From NCBI GenBank assembly GCA_038321615.1, contig JBBQFC010000037.1, positions 1-32,122 of the forward strand: a DNA stretch of 32,122 nt. The letters are read 5' to 3'. The notes under the pieces are model-generated. The model made no database searches. It was not told the origin of the DNA and worked only from the letters and a program-made list of their open reading frames with translations. Below are positions 1-6,940 of this stretch, in pieces. A program made the position numbers and the translations under genes. The DNA is from JBBQFC01 sp038321615 (GTDB taxonomy: Bacteria > Bacteroidota > Bacteroidia > Flavobacteriales_D > Cryomorphaceae). Positions within the stretch are counted from its first letter, which is position 1, and every line of letters starts with the position of its first letter.

Positions 1-86
1 TCACTTATGGTTGACTGCTCTTTTATAGCCTCGATGGCTATCTTTGCTTTGAAACTTGCTTGGAAGGTTCGTCGTTCTTTTCTCAT
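1..86 (-). CDS. IS3-family transposase OrfA, N-terminal fragment
   Basis: Twenty-eight codons are visible, starting MRKERRTFQASFKAK and continuing IAIEAIKEQSTIS before the window ends. This is the start of the helix-turn-helix DNA-binding subunit OrfA of IS3-family transposases, whose N-terminus has the pattern (K/R)RR-F---FKA-(V/I)A-EA-K---T. OrfA binds the terminal repeats and is normally joined to the DDE catalytic OrfB by a -1 frameshift; OrfB is not in view. The ATG lies 29 bases inside the inner edge of the terminal repeat (115-136), a normal spacing for IS3 elements. Confidence 0.8.
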   Translation of the reverse strand, partial: MRKERRTFQASFKAKIAIEAIKEQSTIS

Positions 87-114
87 TGTTCAGAAAATTA
101 AGGGTTATTAATTT

Positions 115-136
115 CCTGTCCAAAAAAACTAGACCA
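115..136 (-). repeat. IS terminal inverted repeat
   Basis: The 22-base segment reads TGGTCTAG-T7-GGACAGG on the minus strand. It is the outer end of the IS3-like element. The TAG inside its first eight bases is the stop codon of the interrupted gene at 129-323, so the element edge is between 136 and 137. Confidence 0.7.
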
Positions 137-323
137 GCTCATTTTGTTTTGGTTGTGTTGAATTATTAGTTGAGGGTGAACCATTGTTATTAATCGTAAT
201 CACATTTTTGTTTGATTGTGATGTTTTAGAAACTTCTGTCTTTTTATTCTTCTTAATTGCCAATATTATCCACATAATAACTGTAACTCCAATTCCGCTA
301 AAAATCCATTCGTAGTTATTCAT
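129..323 (-). pseudogene. Small membrane-anchored protein truncated by the IS insertion
   Basis: The 64-residue reading frame starts at ATG 323. Residues 5-23 form one hydrophobic segment (EWIFSGIGVTVIMWIILAI) followed by KKNKK, so an N-terminal anchor with the tail in the cytoplasm is likely. The rest is rich in Asn, Ser, Thr and Gln, with no domain I recognise. The last codons read GAG CTG GTC TAG; CTG, GTC and TAG fall across or inside the IS end (115-136), so the native C-terminus has been lost and roughly residue 62 is the last native one. It lies 31 bases downstream of an attC-like hairpin (354-414). Function unknown. Confidence 0.6.
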
Positions 324-353
324 TATAAATTCTATTTTTTCTTTTTTACATTA

Positions 354-414
354 GCCACAACGGTCTGGCTAAGAAACGTATCCCCCAGGGCATGTTTTCT
401 TAGGTGATGTTGGC
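354..414 (-). repeat. attC-like hairpin element A
   Basis: This is an imperfect nested inverted repeat between two minus-strand genes. The inner arms are CTAAGAAAC (369-377) and GTTTTCTTAG (394-403), nine pairs with one bulged base. The outer arms are GCC-AC-AAC (354-361) and GTTGGC (409-414). Unpaired bases separate the outer and inner arms, as in the R box / spacer / L box layout of integron attC sites. The element begins 9 bases after the stop of the 423-782 gene. Its loop (378-393) matches that of element B near 16800 at 15 of 16 bases. The outer boxes do not fit the RYYYAAC/GTTRRRY consensus exactly. Confidence 0.5.
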
Positions 415-422
415 TGTAGTCT

Positions 423-782
423 TTATTTCTTCTTTTTCAAGATTATGCTTTGGTTCTCTTCCATAATTTCCTTTAAATGTATAGTTCCGTTTTTAATGAA
501 TATTTCAATGTTGGTTCTATATCCATGACTTTCCGATTCATAATGTAGAGTACTTCTATGAATTCTGGGTTTTATGAATGTGGCATCTTTGTGTAATTTA
601 CACCCATTCCAATTTACAGAACTATCAGAAATTGTGACGTGACAACTTGAACTAAACCATGCATCATCTTGAGCAATTTCGTGGTATGTGCCGATCAATT
701 CAGTCATCGTGTACTGCTTCTCTGTGCAGCTTGAAGCTGTCTCTAGAAATAAGAATGGAAGTAAAAATTTAAAGCTACCCAA
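423..782 (-). CDS. Small probable lipoprotein, unknown function
   Basis: The frame gives about 119 residues. It opens with a hydrophobic stretch (FKFLLPFLFLETASSC) ending in a Cys at about residue 19, suggesting a lipoprotein signal peptide with a weak ASSC lipobox. The mature part contains two more Cys (SSCHV, NGCKL) and alternating beta-type segments, ending in KKKK. I recognise no family. The start is uncertain: the codon at 782 is TTG, and no ATG precedes it in frame before the hairpin element upstream. The base composition is AT-rich, unlike the his operon. It sits between attC-like elements at 804-853 and 354-414, so it may be a gene cassette. Confidence 0.55.
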   Translation of the reverse strand: MGSFKFLLPFLFLETASSCTEKQYTMTELIGTYHEIAQDDAWFSSSCHVTISDSSVNWNGCKLHKDATFIKPRIHRSTLHYESESHGYRTNIEIFIKNGTIHLKEIMEENQSIILKKKK

Positions 783-803
783 GTCTATCTTTTTTAGATT
801 ACA

Positions 804-853
804 GCCAACATCAGTATATACGCACTCCTACCCCACCTATTGCGCATATATCC
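804..853 (-). repeat. attC-like hairpin element (E')
   Basis: The arms TATATACGCA (815-824) and TGCGCATATA (841-850) form a ten-base inverted repeat with one mismatch around a 16-base spacer. On the minus strand it is followed by CTGATGTTGGC and then the 423-782 gene. It is clearly related to element E at 25217-25277, which has the same ATATATACGC/GCGTATAT stem, a G-rich GGGGTAGGAGTG-type loop and the same GATGTTG ending, each just upstream of a small lipoprotein gene. Confidence 0.5.
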
Positions 854-994
854 TTTATACACGCAACGGAAGGCTCTTCAAATATAAGCCGTTCCGCTTT
901 TTAAAACCCGCTGAATTTTTCAACACGCGAAGCGACTTCCCAACATTGTAAATATACGCGGCGGCTCGATGCATCCTAAGAAAGGCTGATAGCC

Positions 995-1036
995 AAAAAA
1001 AAGTTTTATCCGTTCTTAACCGTTAAGAACGGATAA
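995..1036 (-). terminator. Strong intrinsic terminator on the minus strand
   Basis: A perfect 14-base inverted repeat has arms TTATCCGTTCTTAA (1006-1019) and TTAAGAACGGATAA (1023-1036) around a 3-base CCG loop. It is followed on the minus strand by AAC and eight T (1002-995). It would end minus-strand transcripts arriving from the surface-protein gene that stops at 1270, although 233 bases intervene. Confidence 0.75.
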
Positions 1037-1269
1037 GCTCAAAGTCAAGCCATCATTCTATTCGCAAATGACCAAGGGCGGAAAAAAACGAAAAGCTTCT
1101 TCCAAATCCAAACGATCCAACAGGAAACTATGGCTCTAAAATCGAGCTATTCGTTCGCAAAAAAGCCACCGAATTGCTCCGTTGGCTTGAGATTTTACGT
1201 ATGATTAGCGAAGGAAGGCTGTAGAACGTTTCAGAACGAGGCCCTGGCCGATGGGTTTCGGCTGCTCGT
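1037..1269. other. Stretch without a confident gene; possible plus-strand gene remnant
   Basis: Between the terminator and the surface-protein gene there is one plus-strand open frame without a proper start, 1072-1224. It gives about 50 residues (including NPNDPTGNYGSKIELFVRKK and a Leu-rich helix) ending at TAG 1222-1224. It could be the 3' remnant of a gene, but I recognise no family. A weak hairpin GCCGA/TCGGC lies at 1248-1263 just after the 1270 stop. Nothing else is seen. Confidence 0.25.
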
Positions 1270-4200
1270 TTATTTGCTGATTACCACCCGCTGGGTAGCT
1301 GTTCCTAAATCGCTTTGCAAAACCAGCACATACACGCCCGAAGGTAATGCACGCACATCGAGTGTTTCGCGCATTTGCCCTGAAACGGGCTGATTTCGCT
1401 CCAAAACGGTCTTTCCAGTTAAATCTACCAGCCTAATGATGGCCCGGTCGATTACGCGGCTTTCAAATCGGAAATTAAGATCTCCATGGGTGGGGTTTGG
1501 CCAGACGTGGAAGTTTTCAAAACCTGTATTTTCTGCTGTGGCTAAAACGGCAGGTTCGAGGATGGAAATGCTAAAATTCCCTTCCAATAGGCCGGGGCCA
1601 CCCACATCGCTGCCATCGAGCAGGGCGCAATAGGTTATAATACACGAAGAAGAATCGCTGATGAAAAAAACCGTGAGACAGATGTTGTATGGACCATCGG
1701 CTGTGTATTGGTGCGTTGGGAACAAATCGGTGCTGTAATTGCCATCACCAAAATTCCAAAGCACAGAATCGGCTGCAAAAATATTGCCCGAAGGAATGAT
1801 GTAGAATATATCGAGCCCAAGGGAGTCGGGGATTACTTCAAAACTAATCGTGCAACCCGGACTATCATAATTGCATGATCCATCGTTATACCCGGCCAGC
1901 GGATTATAATTTAATGCGTTGGGATCCGTGCAGCCCCAAACAAGTGGAGAAATATCGCAGCTCAGAGTAACGGTATCGCAAAGCGTTATATTCTCGCAGC
2001 CTTCGCCAGAAAAAGTAGCACAAACTTCATAAGTACCCGGTTGCTCATACACCTGCCAGAACCATCCATTTGCGAGTCCCGAAGAGCCGTTTTCAAAATA
2101 CCACTGTACGTCCAAATTTACCGCGTCTTGCCATGGGTAGAGATTGCCGTACACTGCGCAGGAAGTGTCATGAGCAGAAAGCTCTAATGAAAGATTACAT
2201 GGGTTATTTTCCCCGCATAGAGCAGCGCCTAAACTAAAATCAAATTCGGCTTCTGGCGTATTCGGAAAAATCTGCCCAAAAAGAATATCGTCTCCGATAG
2301 TAGATAATTCATATTGCACCCAATTCTGATACGATTCAAGAACAATAGAATAACAACCATCGGGTAAACAGAAAGCAATATTCAAGGTATCAGCAGTGTT
2401 TACAATAGCACTTTGTATCAGCACTCCATCTTGATACAATTCATAGCCAAAATAAGATGGAAGTGTAGCTTGCAGATTTAAAAACACTTCATTTTCCACG
2501 CAATTCGAAAAATTGCAAGAGCCATCGTCGATAGTTGCGAGGGGATTATAATTGCCCGCAATGGAATCCGTACATCCATAAATAGCATTTTCGCAGCCCG
2601 TACTCATTTCAAAGTTCAAAAAGCATGTTCCAGAATCGCCATTCCAACCGTCGATCATTAAAATATAGGTCGTGTTGGTATCGAGTTGGCCACATTCAAA
2701 GGTTAAGGCAGAGAACAAACCCTGACCAGAATTTCCACCGCAATAAATCATAGGGCCAAAACACTCCTGGAATAGCCCAAATTGGGTGTCGGTAAACGTA
2801 TTTGTGCCATCGCCATATGTTTCAATGTGAATGAATGCCGGCACAGAAGGCGTGGTAAAACTGTACCATACACTACTTTGCTCGCCTTCGCCTTGACCAA
2901 AGTCCCAGCAAGCACCGTAGATATTTTCATTCAATGTAGCGCCTGTATTATCAATTAAAACCGTGCCAGGGACCAGCGGTATTGCATCGACACAGAGATC
3001 GTTTGTTTGGCTGTTTTGGTAGCAATTACCCCCGTTCAAGTCTATGTTGTAAATCTGAGCATATCCATTGTTCAACGTTCCGGTAAGATCTAAAATACCA
3101 TTGACTGAAATCTGAAAAACGGCATAATTCCAACCATCGCCTAAAGAATCTTCCAATAAAAATTGATAGCAACCGTCGGGCACACAAACCTGAACAGTGT
3201 AAGTGCTGTAGTTTTCATAAGCATTAACCGACGAGCCCGCAATAATATCGCCCGAAGTCGCAGACAAAGTCCAGGATATTTCTTCAGCCCAATATTCCGT
3301 GGCAATTGTAATTTCCATGAAATTAAAATCGCACGGCTCTTGATAAATGCAAGAACCATTGTCAAAATTAGCAGATGGGTTGTAATTCACCGCCGACGAA
3401 TCTGTGCATCCGAAAATGGGATTGGAATCATAGCAGGAAAGGACGGAAAATTGCTCGCAAATACTCACGCTGTCGCAAAATTCGGTATAAAATGAAGCGC
3501 AAACCTGAAATGTGCTCGAACTTGCATAATAATGGCTTACGGTGTCCGTAGCATAAGTAATGCTGCCATCGCCAAAATCCCAATATACCTCCGTGCCCGA
3601 GACCAGGCCTGGAATAGAAAACAATCGGGTACAAATATTAAACGATGTTTGATTGGTGATCTGATAATTGCAAAGCAGGTTGCAATTACTATTAATGGGC
3701 AAGTTTATGTCTGTACTTCCGCCTACATCTGGGCTAGATTGCAAGAACTCAGCATGCACGATTGCTCCGTTTACACCTACTTGCAAATTTCCGGCACCGT
3801 TGGAAAAAAAAACTTCCATAACGTAGCAACCATTGGGTAGGCATATACTCTGACTGAGCGTATCATACGTGTAGAAACTTAGGTTTCCGAGATAATTGCC
3901 AGAATAATCGAAAAATTCAGCTAAAAACTCGGATGGCTCGTTCCAATTAGCTGATACCGTTACCAAATTTTCTGAACACTGAGGAGGGTAAATGCAAGAA
4001 CCATCTTCCATAGTAGCTTGCGGATTATAGTTTATTGCGTTCGGATCGGTGCAGCCTGATAAAATAACGTCAAGGCAATACCAAGGGTAAATCGCTACTT
4101 CGATAATTACATCCAAACTGTCGAGCAAATAGTATTGGGAATAATAAGAGCTATCGCAGTCCAGGAAACTCAAGGTGAAAAGATCCCAAACCTGGCTGGG

Positions 4201-4404
4201 CGCTTCCACAAACTGATAGGAAATATTTCCCGTAGCATCCGCAAAGACAGTGCTAGAAACCGGAGGGGTCGACTCAAAATCTAATGTGATTTCGACCGGA
4301 TAACCAGGTGAATTCACAAGTTGACCATAGATGTATACTCCCGATTGAGCGACGGCTGCAAAGGATGAGATGCTAAGGATTAAGGCTGCGAAATAAGCTT
4401 TCAT
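1270..4404 (-). CDS. Secreted multidomain surface protein with PKD domains and T9SS sorting tail
   Basis: The 1044-residue protein starts with a Sec signal peptide (hydrophobic residues 4-19, cleavage near AVAQ-SG). It carries four copies of a Cys-bounded motif of the form GCTDxxAxNYNPxAxxxDGSC, at about residues 117, 332, 609 and 823. Two PKD-like beta-sandwich segments are marked by YWDFGDG (about 275) and LWNFGDG (about 890). The end is a type A T9SS sorting domain (VWPNPTHGDL, then LVDLTGKTV, LPSGVYVLVLQSD, ending VVISK), which directs export across the outer membrane and attachment or release. No catalytic domain is obvious; an adhesin or surface-layer role is inference. It is transcribed divergently from the his operon, and a strong terminator lies 230 bases downstream. 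Confidence 0.85.
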   Translation of the reverse strand: MKAYFAALILSISSFAAVAQSGVYIYGQLVNSPGYPVEITLDFESTPPVSSTVFADATGNISYQFVEAPSQVWDLFTLSFLDCDSSYYSQYYLLDSLDVIIEVAIYPWYCLDVILSGCTDPNAINYNPQATMEDGSCIYPPQCSENLVTVSANWNEPSEFLAEFFDYSGNYLGNLSFYTYDTLSQSICLPNGCYVMEVFFSNGAGNLQVGVNGAIVHAEFLQSSPDVGGSTDINLPINSNCNLLCNYQITNQTSFNICTRLFSIPGLVSGTEVYWDFGDGSITYATDTVSHYYASSSTFQVCASFYTEFCDSVSICEQFSVLSCYDSNPIFGCTDSSAVNYNPSANFDNGSCIYQEPCDFNFMEITIATEYWAEEISWTLSATSGDIIAGSSVNAYENYSTYTVQVCVPDGCYQFLLEDSLGDGWNYAVFQISVNGILDLTGTLNNGYAQIYNIDLNGGNCYQNSQTNDLCVDAIPLVPGTVLIDNTGATLNENIYGACWDFGQGEGEQSSVWYSFTTPSVPAFIHIETYGDGTNTFTDTQFGLFQECFGPMIYCGGNSGQGLFSALTFECGQLDTNTTYILMIDGWNGDSGTCFLNFEMSTGCENAIYGCTDSIAGNYNPLATIDDGSCNFSNCVENEVFLNLQATLPSYFGYELYQDGVLIQSAIVNTADTLNIAFCLPDGCYSIVLESYQNWVQYELSTIGDDILFGQIFPNTPEAEFDFSLGAALCGENNPCNLSLELSAHDTSCAVYGNLYPWQDAVNLDVQWYFENGSSGLANGWFWQVYEQPGTYEVCATFSGEGCENITLCDTVTLSCDISPLVWGCTDPNALNYNPLAGYNDGSCNYDSPGCTISFEVIPDSLGLDIFYIIPSGNIFAADSVLWNFGDGNYSTDLFPTHQYTADGPYNICLTVFFISDSSSCIITYCALLDGSDVGGPGLLEGNFSISILEPAVLATAENTGFENFHVWPNPTHGDLNFRFESRVIDRAIIRLVDLTGKTVLERNQPVSGQMRETLDVRALPSGVYVLVLQSDLGTATQRVVISK

Positions 4405-4579
4405 ACGATGAAGGTTATTTGGATTGGTAACGCTATCATGACTGTCAGTTTAGGCAAAGGGTTGTATTACCGCAATGTTAACATTCATATTCATCAACCA
4501 TTTTTGCTCTGATAATATCTGTATTTCAGTATTTTACACAGAAAATTCAGCTCAAAAGAATTTTTGGAGAAACATTCGC

Positions 4580-4611
4580 TTGCCTTTCCGGTTAAATAAT
4601 ACATAGCTTTG
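4580..4611 (+). promoter_or_regulatory. Predicted Bacteroidota-type promoter of the his operon
   Basis: A TTG (4580-4582) and a perfect TAnnTTTG box (TAGCTTTG, 4604-4611), 21 bases apart, match the -33/-7 promoter pattern of Bacteroidota primary sigma factor. Transcription would start within a few bases of the leader-peptide ATG at 4619, so the his transcript may be leaderless or nearly so. The call rests on motif and position. Confidence 0.55.
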
Positions 4612-4618
4612 CAGCGCA

Positions 4619-4678
4619 ATGAAATTTACACAGCACCATCATCATCATGTAATCGCGGAAAGCTCCGGGAAAGGATGA
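4619..4678 (+). CDS. hisL: his operon leader peptide
   Basis: A 19-codon frame, ATG 4619 to TGA 4676-4678, reads MKFTQHHHHHVIAESSGKG, with five consecutive His codons (CAC then four CAT, 4634-4648). It is followed by an intrinsic terminator (4708-4740) before hisG. This is the hallmark of ribosome-mediated attenuation: shortage of charged His-tRNA stalls the ribosome on the His run and lets transcription continue into the operon. The frame is too short for routine gene callers. No clear Shine-Dalgarno precedes it, which is normal for this phylum. Confidence 0.85.
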   Translation: MKFTQHHHHHVIAESSGKG

Positions 4679-4740
4679 TGGTATAACCTGTGATTAAATA
4701 CAGTTTTAACCCTGTCAGCCCCGGCTCGACAGGGTTTTTT
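4661..4740 (+). terminator. his attenuator: intrinsic terminator and possible antiterminator
   Basis: The terminator stem is AACCCTGTC (4708-4716) with GACAGGGTT (4728-4736), nine perfect pairs, followed by T through 4740. Inside the loop AGC/GCT can extend it. Two competing pairings are visible. CCGGG (4665-4669), just past the His codons, can pair with CCCGG (4720-4724) in the terminator loop, with AG/CT added beside it; a ribosome at the leader stop codon would cover this strand, while one stalled on His codons would not. Separately, ACAG (4700-4703) can pair with either TGT/CTGT in AACCTGT (4685-4691) or CTGT of the terminator arm (4712-4715). The terminator is certain by pattern; the antiterminator is inference. 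Confidence 0.75.
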
Positions 4741-4766
4741 AATGTCCAAAATTTTAAACAGTCCCA

Positions 4767-5627
4767 ATGAAAACATCGAATTTAAGGCTCGCCATCCAAA
4801 AAAGCGGACGCCTAAACCAAGATAGCATTAAGCTGCTTGACCAATGTGGTATTAAAGTGAGTAATGGAGGCTCGCTGCGCGCAGAAGCAAGCAACTTTGC
4901 CATGGAAGTGCTGTATTTGCGCGATGATGACATTCCCCAATATGTAGCCGATGGAGTCGCCGATATTGGAATAGTCGGCGAGAATGTTCAACTCGAAAGT
5001 GGTTTTGATGTGGCAATTAAAGAAAAACTGGGTTTCGGGAAATGTCGTCTTTCTCTAGCCGTACCAAGAGAGACCACCTACACCGGACTCGAGTGGTTTC
5101 GCGGAAAGCGCATAGCCACTTCTTACCCCCTGATTCTTAAAAATTTCCTCGACGAGCAATCGCTCGACTCAAAGATCGAAGCCATCAGCGGAAGTGTGGA
5201 AATAGCGCCGGGAATCGGCTTAGCCGAAGCGATATGCGACTTGGTAAGCACCGGGAGCACCTTGCTCACAAACGGCTTAAAGGAAGTACATACGCTCTTA
5301 AAAAGCGAAGCTGTGCTAGTTGCCAATCGGGAATTACCAACGGAAAAAAAAGCGATTCTCGAAAAGCTGCAATTTCGAATAGAAGCGGTGCGCAATGCTT
5401 CCCGGTTTAAATACATTCTCTTAAATGCTCCGCTCGATTGTGTCGATGCTATTTCCGCAATATTGCCTTCGATGAAAAGCCCCACGATCCTTCCCTTAGC
5501 GGAAAATGGCTGGTGCAGCCTACACTCCGTAGTCATGGAAGACGATTTCTGGGAAGTGATCGAAGCGTTGAAATCGGCTGGAGCCGAAGGAATTCTAGTC
5601 TGTCCTATTGAAAAAATGATCCGATGA
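4767..5627 (+). CDS. hisG: ATP phosphoribosyltransferase, long form
   Basis: Catalyses the first and committed step of histidine synthesis, joining ATP and PRPP to phosphoribosyl-ATP in the cytoplasm. The length of 286 residues fits the long form, which has a C-terminal ACT-like domain for feedback inhibition by histidine, and needs no HisZ. The N-terminus (LRLAIQKSGRLNQDS) is standard. Residues 63-74 (GVADIGIVGENV) and the PRPP-binding loop DLVSTGSTLLTNG (158-170) are intact. First gene of the operon, 26 bases after the attenuator T-run; its stop overlaps the hisD start by four bases (ATGA). Confidence 0.97.
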   Translation: MKTSNLRLAIQKSGRLNQDSIKLLDQCGIKVSNGGSLRAEASNFAMEVLYLRDDDIPQYVADGVADIGIVGENVQLESGFDVAIKEKLGFGKCRLSLAVPRETTYTGLEWFRGKRIATSYPLILKNFLDEQSLDSKIEAISGSVEIAPGIGLAEAICDLVSTGSTLLTNGLKEVHTLLKSEAVLVANRELPTEKKAILEKLQFRIEAVRNASRFKYILLNAPLDCVDAISAILPSMKSPTILPLAENGWCSLHSVVMEDDFWEVIEALKSAGAEGILVCPIEKMIR

Positions 5628-6940
5628 AGCAAGCCGTTATGCAAGTATTTGAATATCCCGAACTTCAACTTTGGCCGCGCATTGCGCAACGACCCGAAGC
5701 AGATGAAGACCGGCTGGAAGCGGTTGTAAGTAAAATTCTCCGCGAAGTGAAAGCCAATGGCGATGAAGCCATTCGGGAATTTAACCGACAATTCGACAAT
5801 AATTTCAACAGCGAATTTTCCGTAGAAATACCCCCTGAAGATCAATTATCAAATGTTCCCATTGAGCTAAAAGAAGCCATTAAATTGGCAAGTAAAAACA
5901 TCGAAACCTTTCACCTGGCGTCTGCTCCTAAAAACGTGGGAATCGAAACATCGAAGGGTGTGTTTTGCGAATCGCGATCCATTCCAATTCAACGCGTTGG
6001 GCTCTACATCCCGGGGGGAACTGCACCCTTATTCTCCACCCTTTTGATGCTGGCTATTCCTGCTCAAATTGCCGGCTGCGAAGAGATTGTAGTCTGCACT
6101 CCACCCGATAAATCGGGAAAACTCAACGATGTAATTGCCTACGTCTGTGGAGAATTAGGAATCAAAAAAGTGTATCTCGTTGGCGGTGCTCAAGCCATAG
6201 CTGGTATGGCTTACGGCACCGAAACTATTCCCAAAGTCGATAAAATATTCGGCCCTGGAAATACCTACGTCACCAAAGCAAAGCAATTGGTTCAACTCAG
6301 CGGGACAGCCATCGATATGCCCGCCGGACCGAGCGAATTACTCGTTGTTGCCGATGCCCAATGCCGCGCAGATTTTGTCGCTTCCGACCTTTTGAGCCAA
6401 GCCGAACACGGGCCAGATAGCCAGGTAATATTGGTGCTCCATGAAGAATCGGGCGGACTGGAATCTTTTCTCAACTCGTTCCGATCGGAATTGACCTTGC
6501 AACTATCCCTGCTCGCTAGGCAAGATGTGGCAGCCAAGGCCCTTGAACAGAGTAAAATTCTGCTGTTTAGATCAAGTGCCGAAGCCATGGAATTCACCAA
6601 TGTTTACGCGCCCGAACATCTAATTATAGCTTCTACAAAATTTGAAGTTCTGGCCGCAAAAGTTCGAAATGCGGGCAGTGTTTTTCTCGGCCCATGGAGC
6701 TGCGAAAGCGCCGGCGATTATGCGAGTGGAACCAATCACACGTTACCGACAGCAGGGTTTGCCCGAAGTTATAGCGGCGTTTCCGTAGAGAGCTTTATGA
6801 AAAAAATTAGTTTTCAAACCTTAAACGCCGAAGGAATTAAAAGCATCGGCACGGCGGTAGAAACAATGGCGACATTTGAAGGACTTCAGGCGCACGCCAC
6901 GGCAATGAAAATCCGAATCAAAACTTTGAGCGATGTTTGA
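5624..6940 (+). CDS. hisD: Histidinol dehydrogenase
   Basis: Performs the last two steps, oxidising L-histidinol to L-histidine with two NAD+ and a zinc ion. The 438 residues match the family length. By alignment with the E. coli enzyme the zinc ligands are present as Gln259, His262 (SQAEHGPDSQ), Asp365 (AGDYASGTNH) and His424. The catalytic Glu-His pair is Glu331-His332 in YAPEHLII. The signature GPGNTYVTKAKQLV lies at 210-223. It overlaps hisG by four bases and hisC by eight, so translational coupling is likely. The start at 5624 is chosen for the ATGA overlap; a second Met at residue 6 is possible. Confidence 0.97.
   Translation: MKQAVMQVFEYPELQLWPRIAQRPEADEDRLEAVVSKILREVKANGDEAIREFNRQFDNNFNSEFSVEIPPEDQLSNVPIELKEAIKLASKNIETFHLASAPKNVGIETSKGVFCESRSIPIQRVGLYIPGGTAPLFSTLLMLAIPAQIAGCEEIVVCTPPDKSGKLNDVIAYVCGELGIKKVYLVGGAQAIAGMAYGTETIPKVDKIFGPGNTYVTKAKQLVQLSGTAIDMPAGPSELLVVADAQCRADFVASDLLSQAEHGPDSQVILVLHEESGGLESFLNSFRSELTLQLSLLARQDVAAKALEQSKILLFRSSAEAMEFTNVYAPEHLIIASTKFEVLAAKVRNAGSVFLGPWSCESAGDYASGTNHTLPTAGFARSYSGVSVESFMKKISFQTLNAEGIKSIGTAVETMATFEGLQAHATAMKIRIKTLSDV

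Larger units (their letters stand above)
1..136 (-). mobile_element. Left end of an IS3-family (IS150-like) insertion sequence, partial
   Basis: The first 136 bases are the 5' end of an insertion sequence read on the minus strand; the rest lies outside the window. It holds the start of an OrfA-type transposase (86 to 1) and, outside it, a terminal inverted repeat at 115-136 reading TGGTCTAG, then seven T, then GGACAGG on the minus strand. TG-starting ends of this type with a T-run and GGACAG are typical of the IS150 branch of IS3. The opposite end and target duplication cannot be seen. The insertion cuts the gene at 129-323, whose last codons and stop are supplied by the repeat. Confidence 0.8.

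Noticed and set aside
688..951. Plus-strand open frame of 87 codons
   Set aside because: It runs antisense through the lipoprotein-like gene and hairpin element E', starts inside the opposite gene and shows no family features.
5123..5845. Minus-strand 240-codon open frame across hisG/hisD
   Set aside because: Antisense to two certain genes; its length is explained by codon bias of the coding strand.
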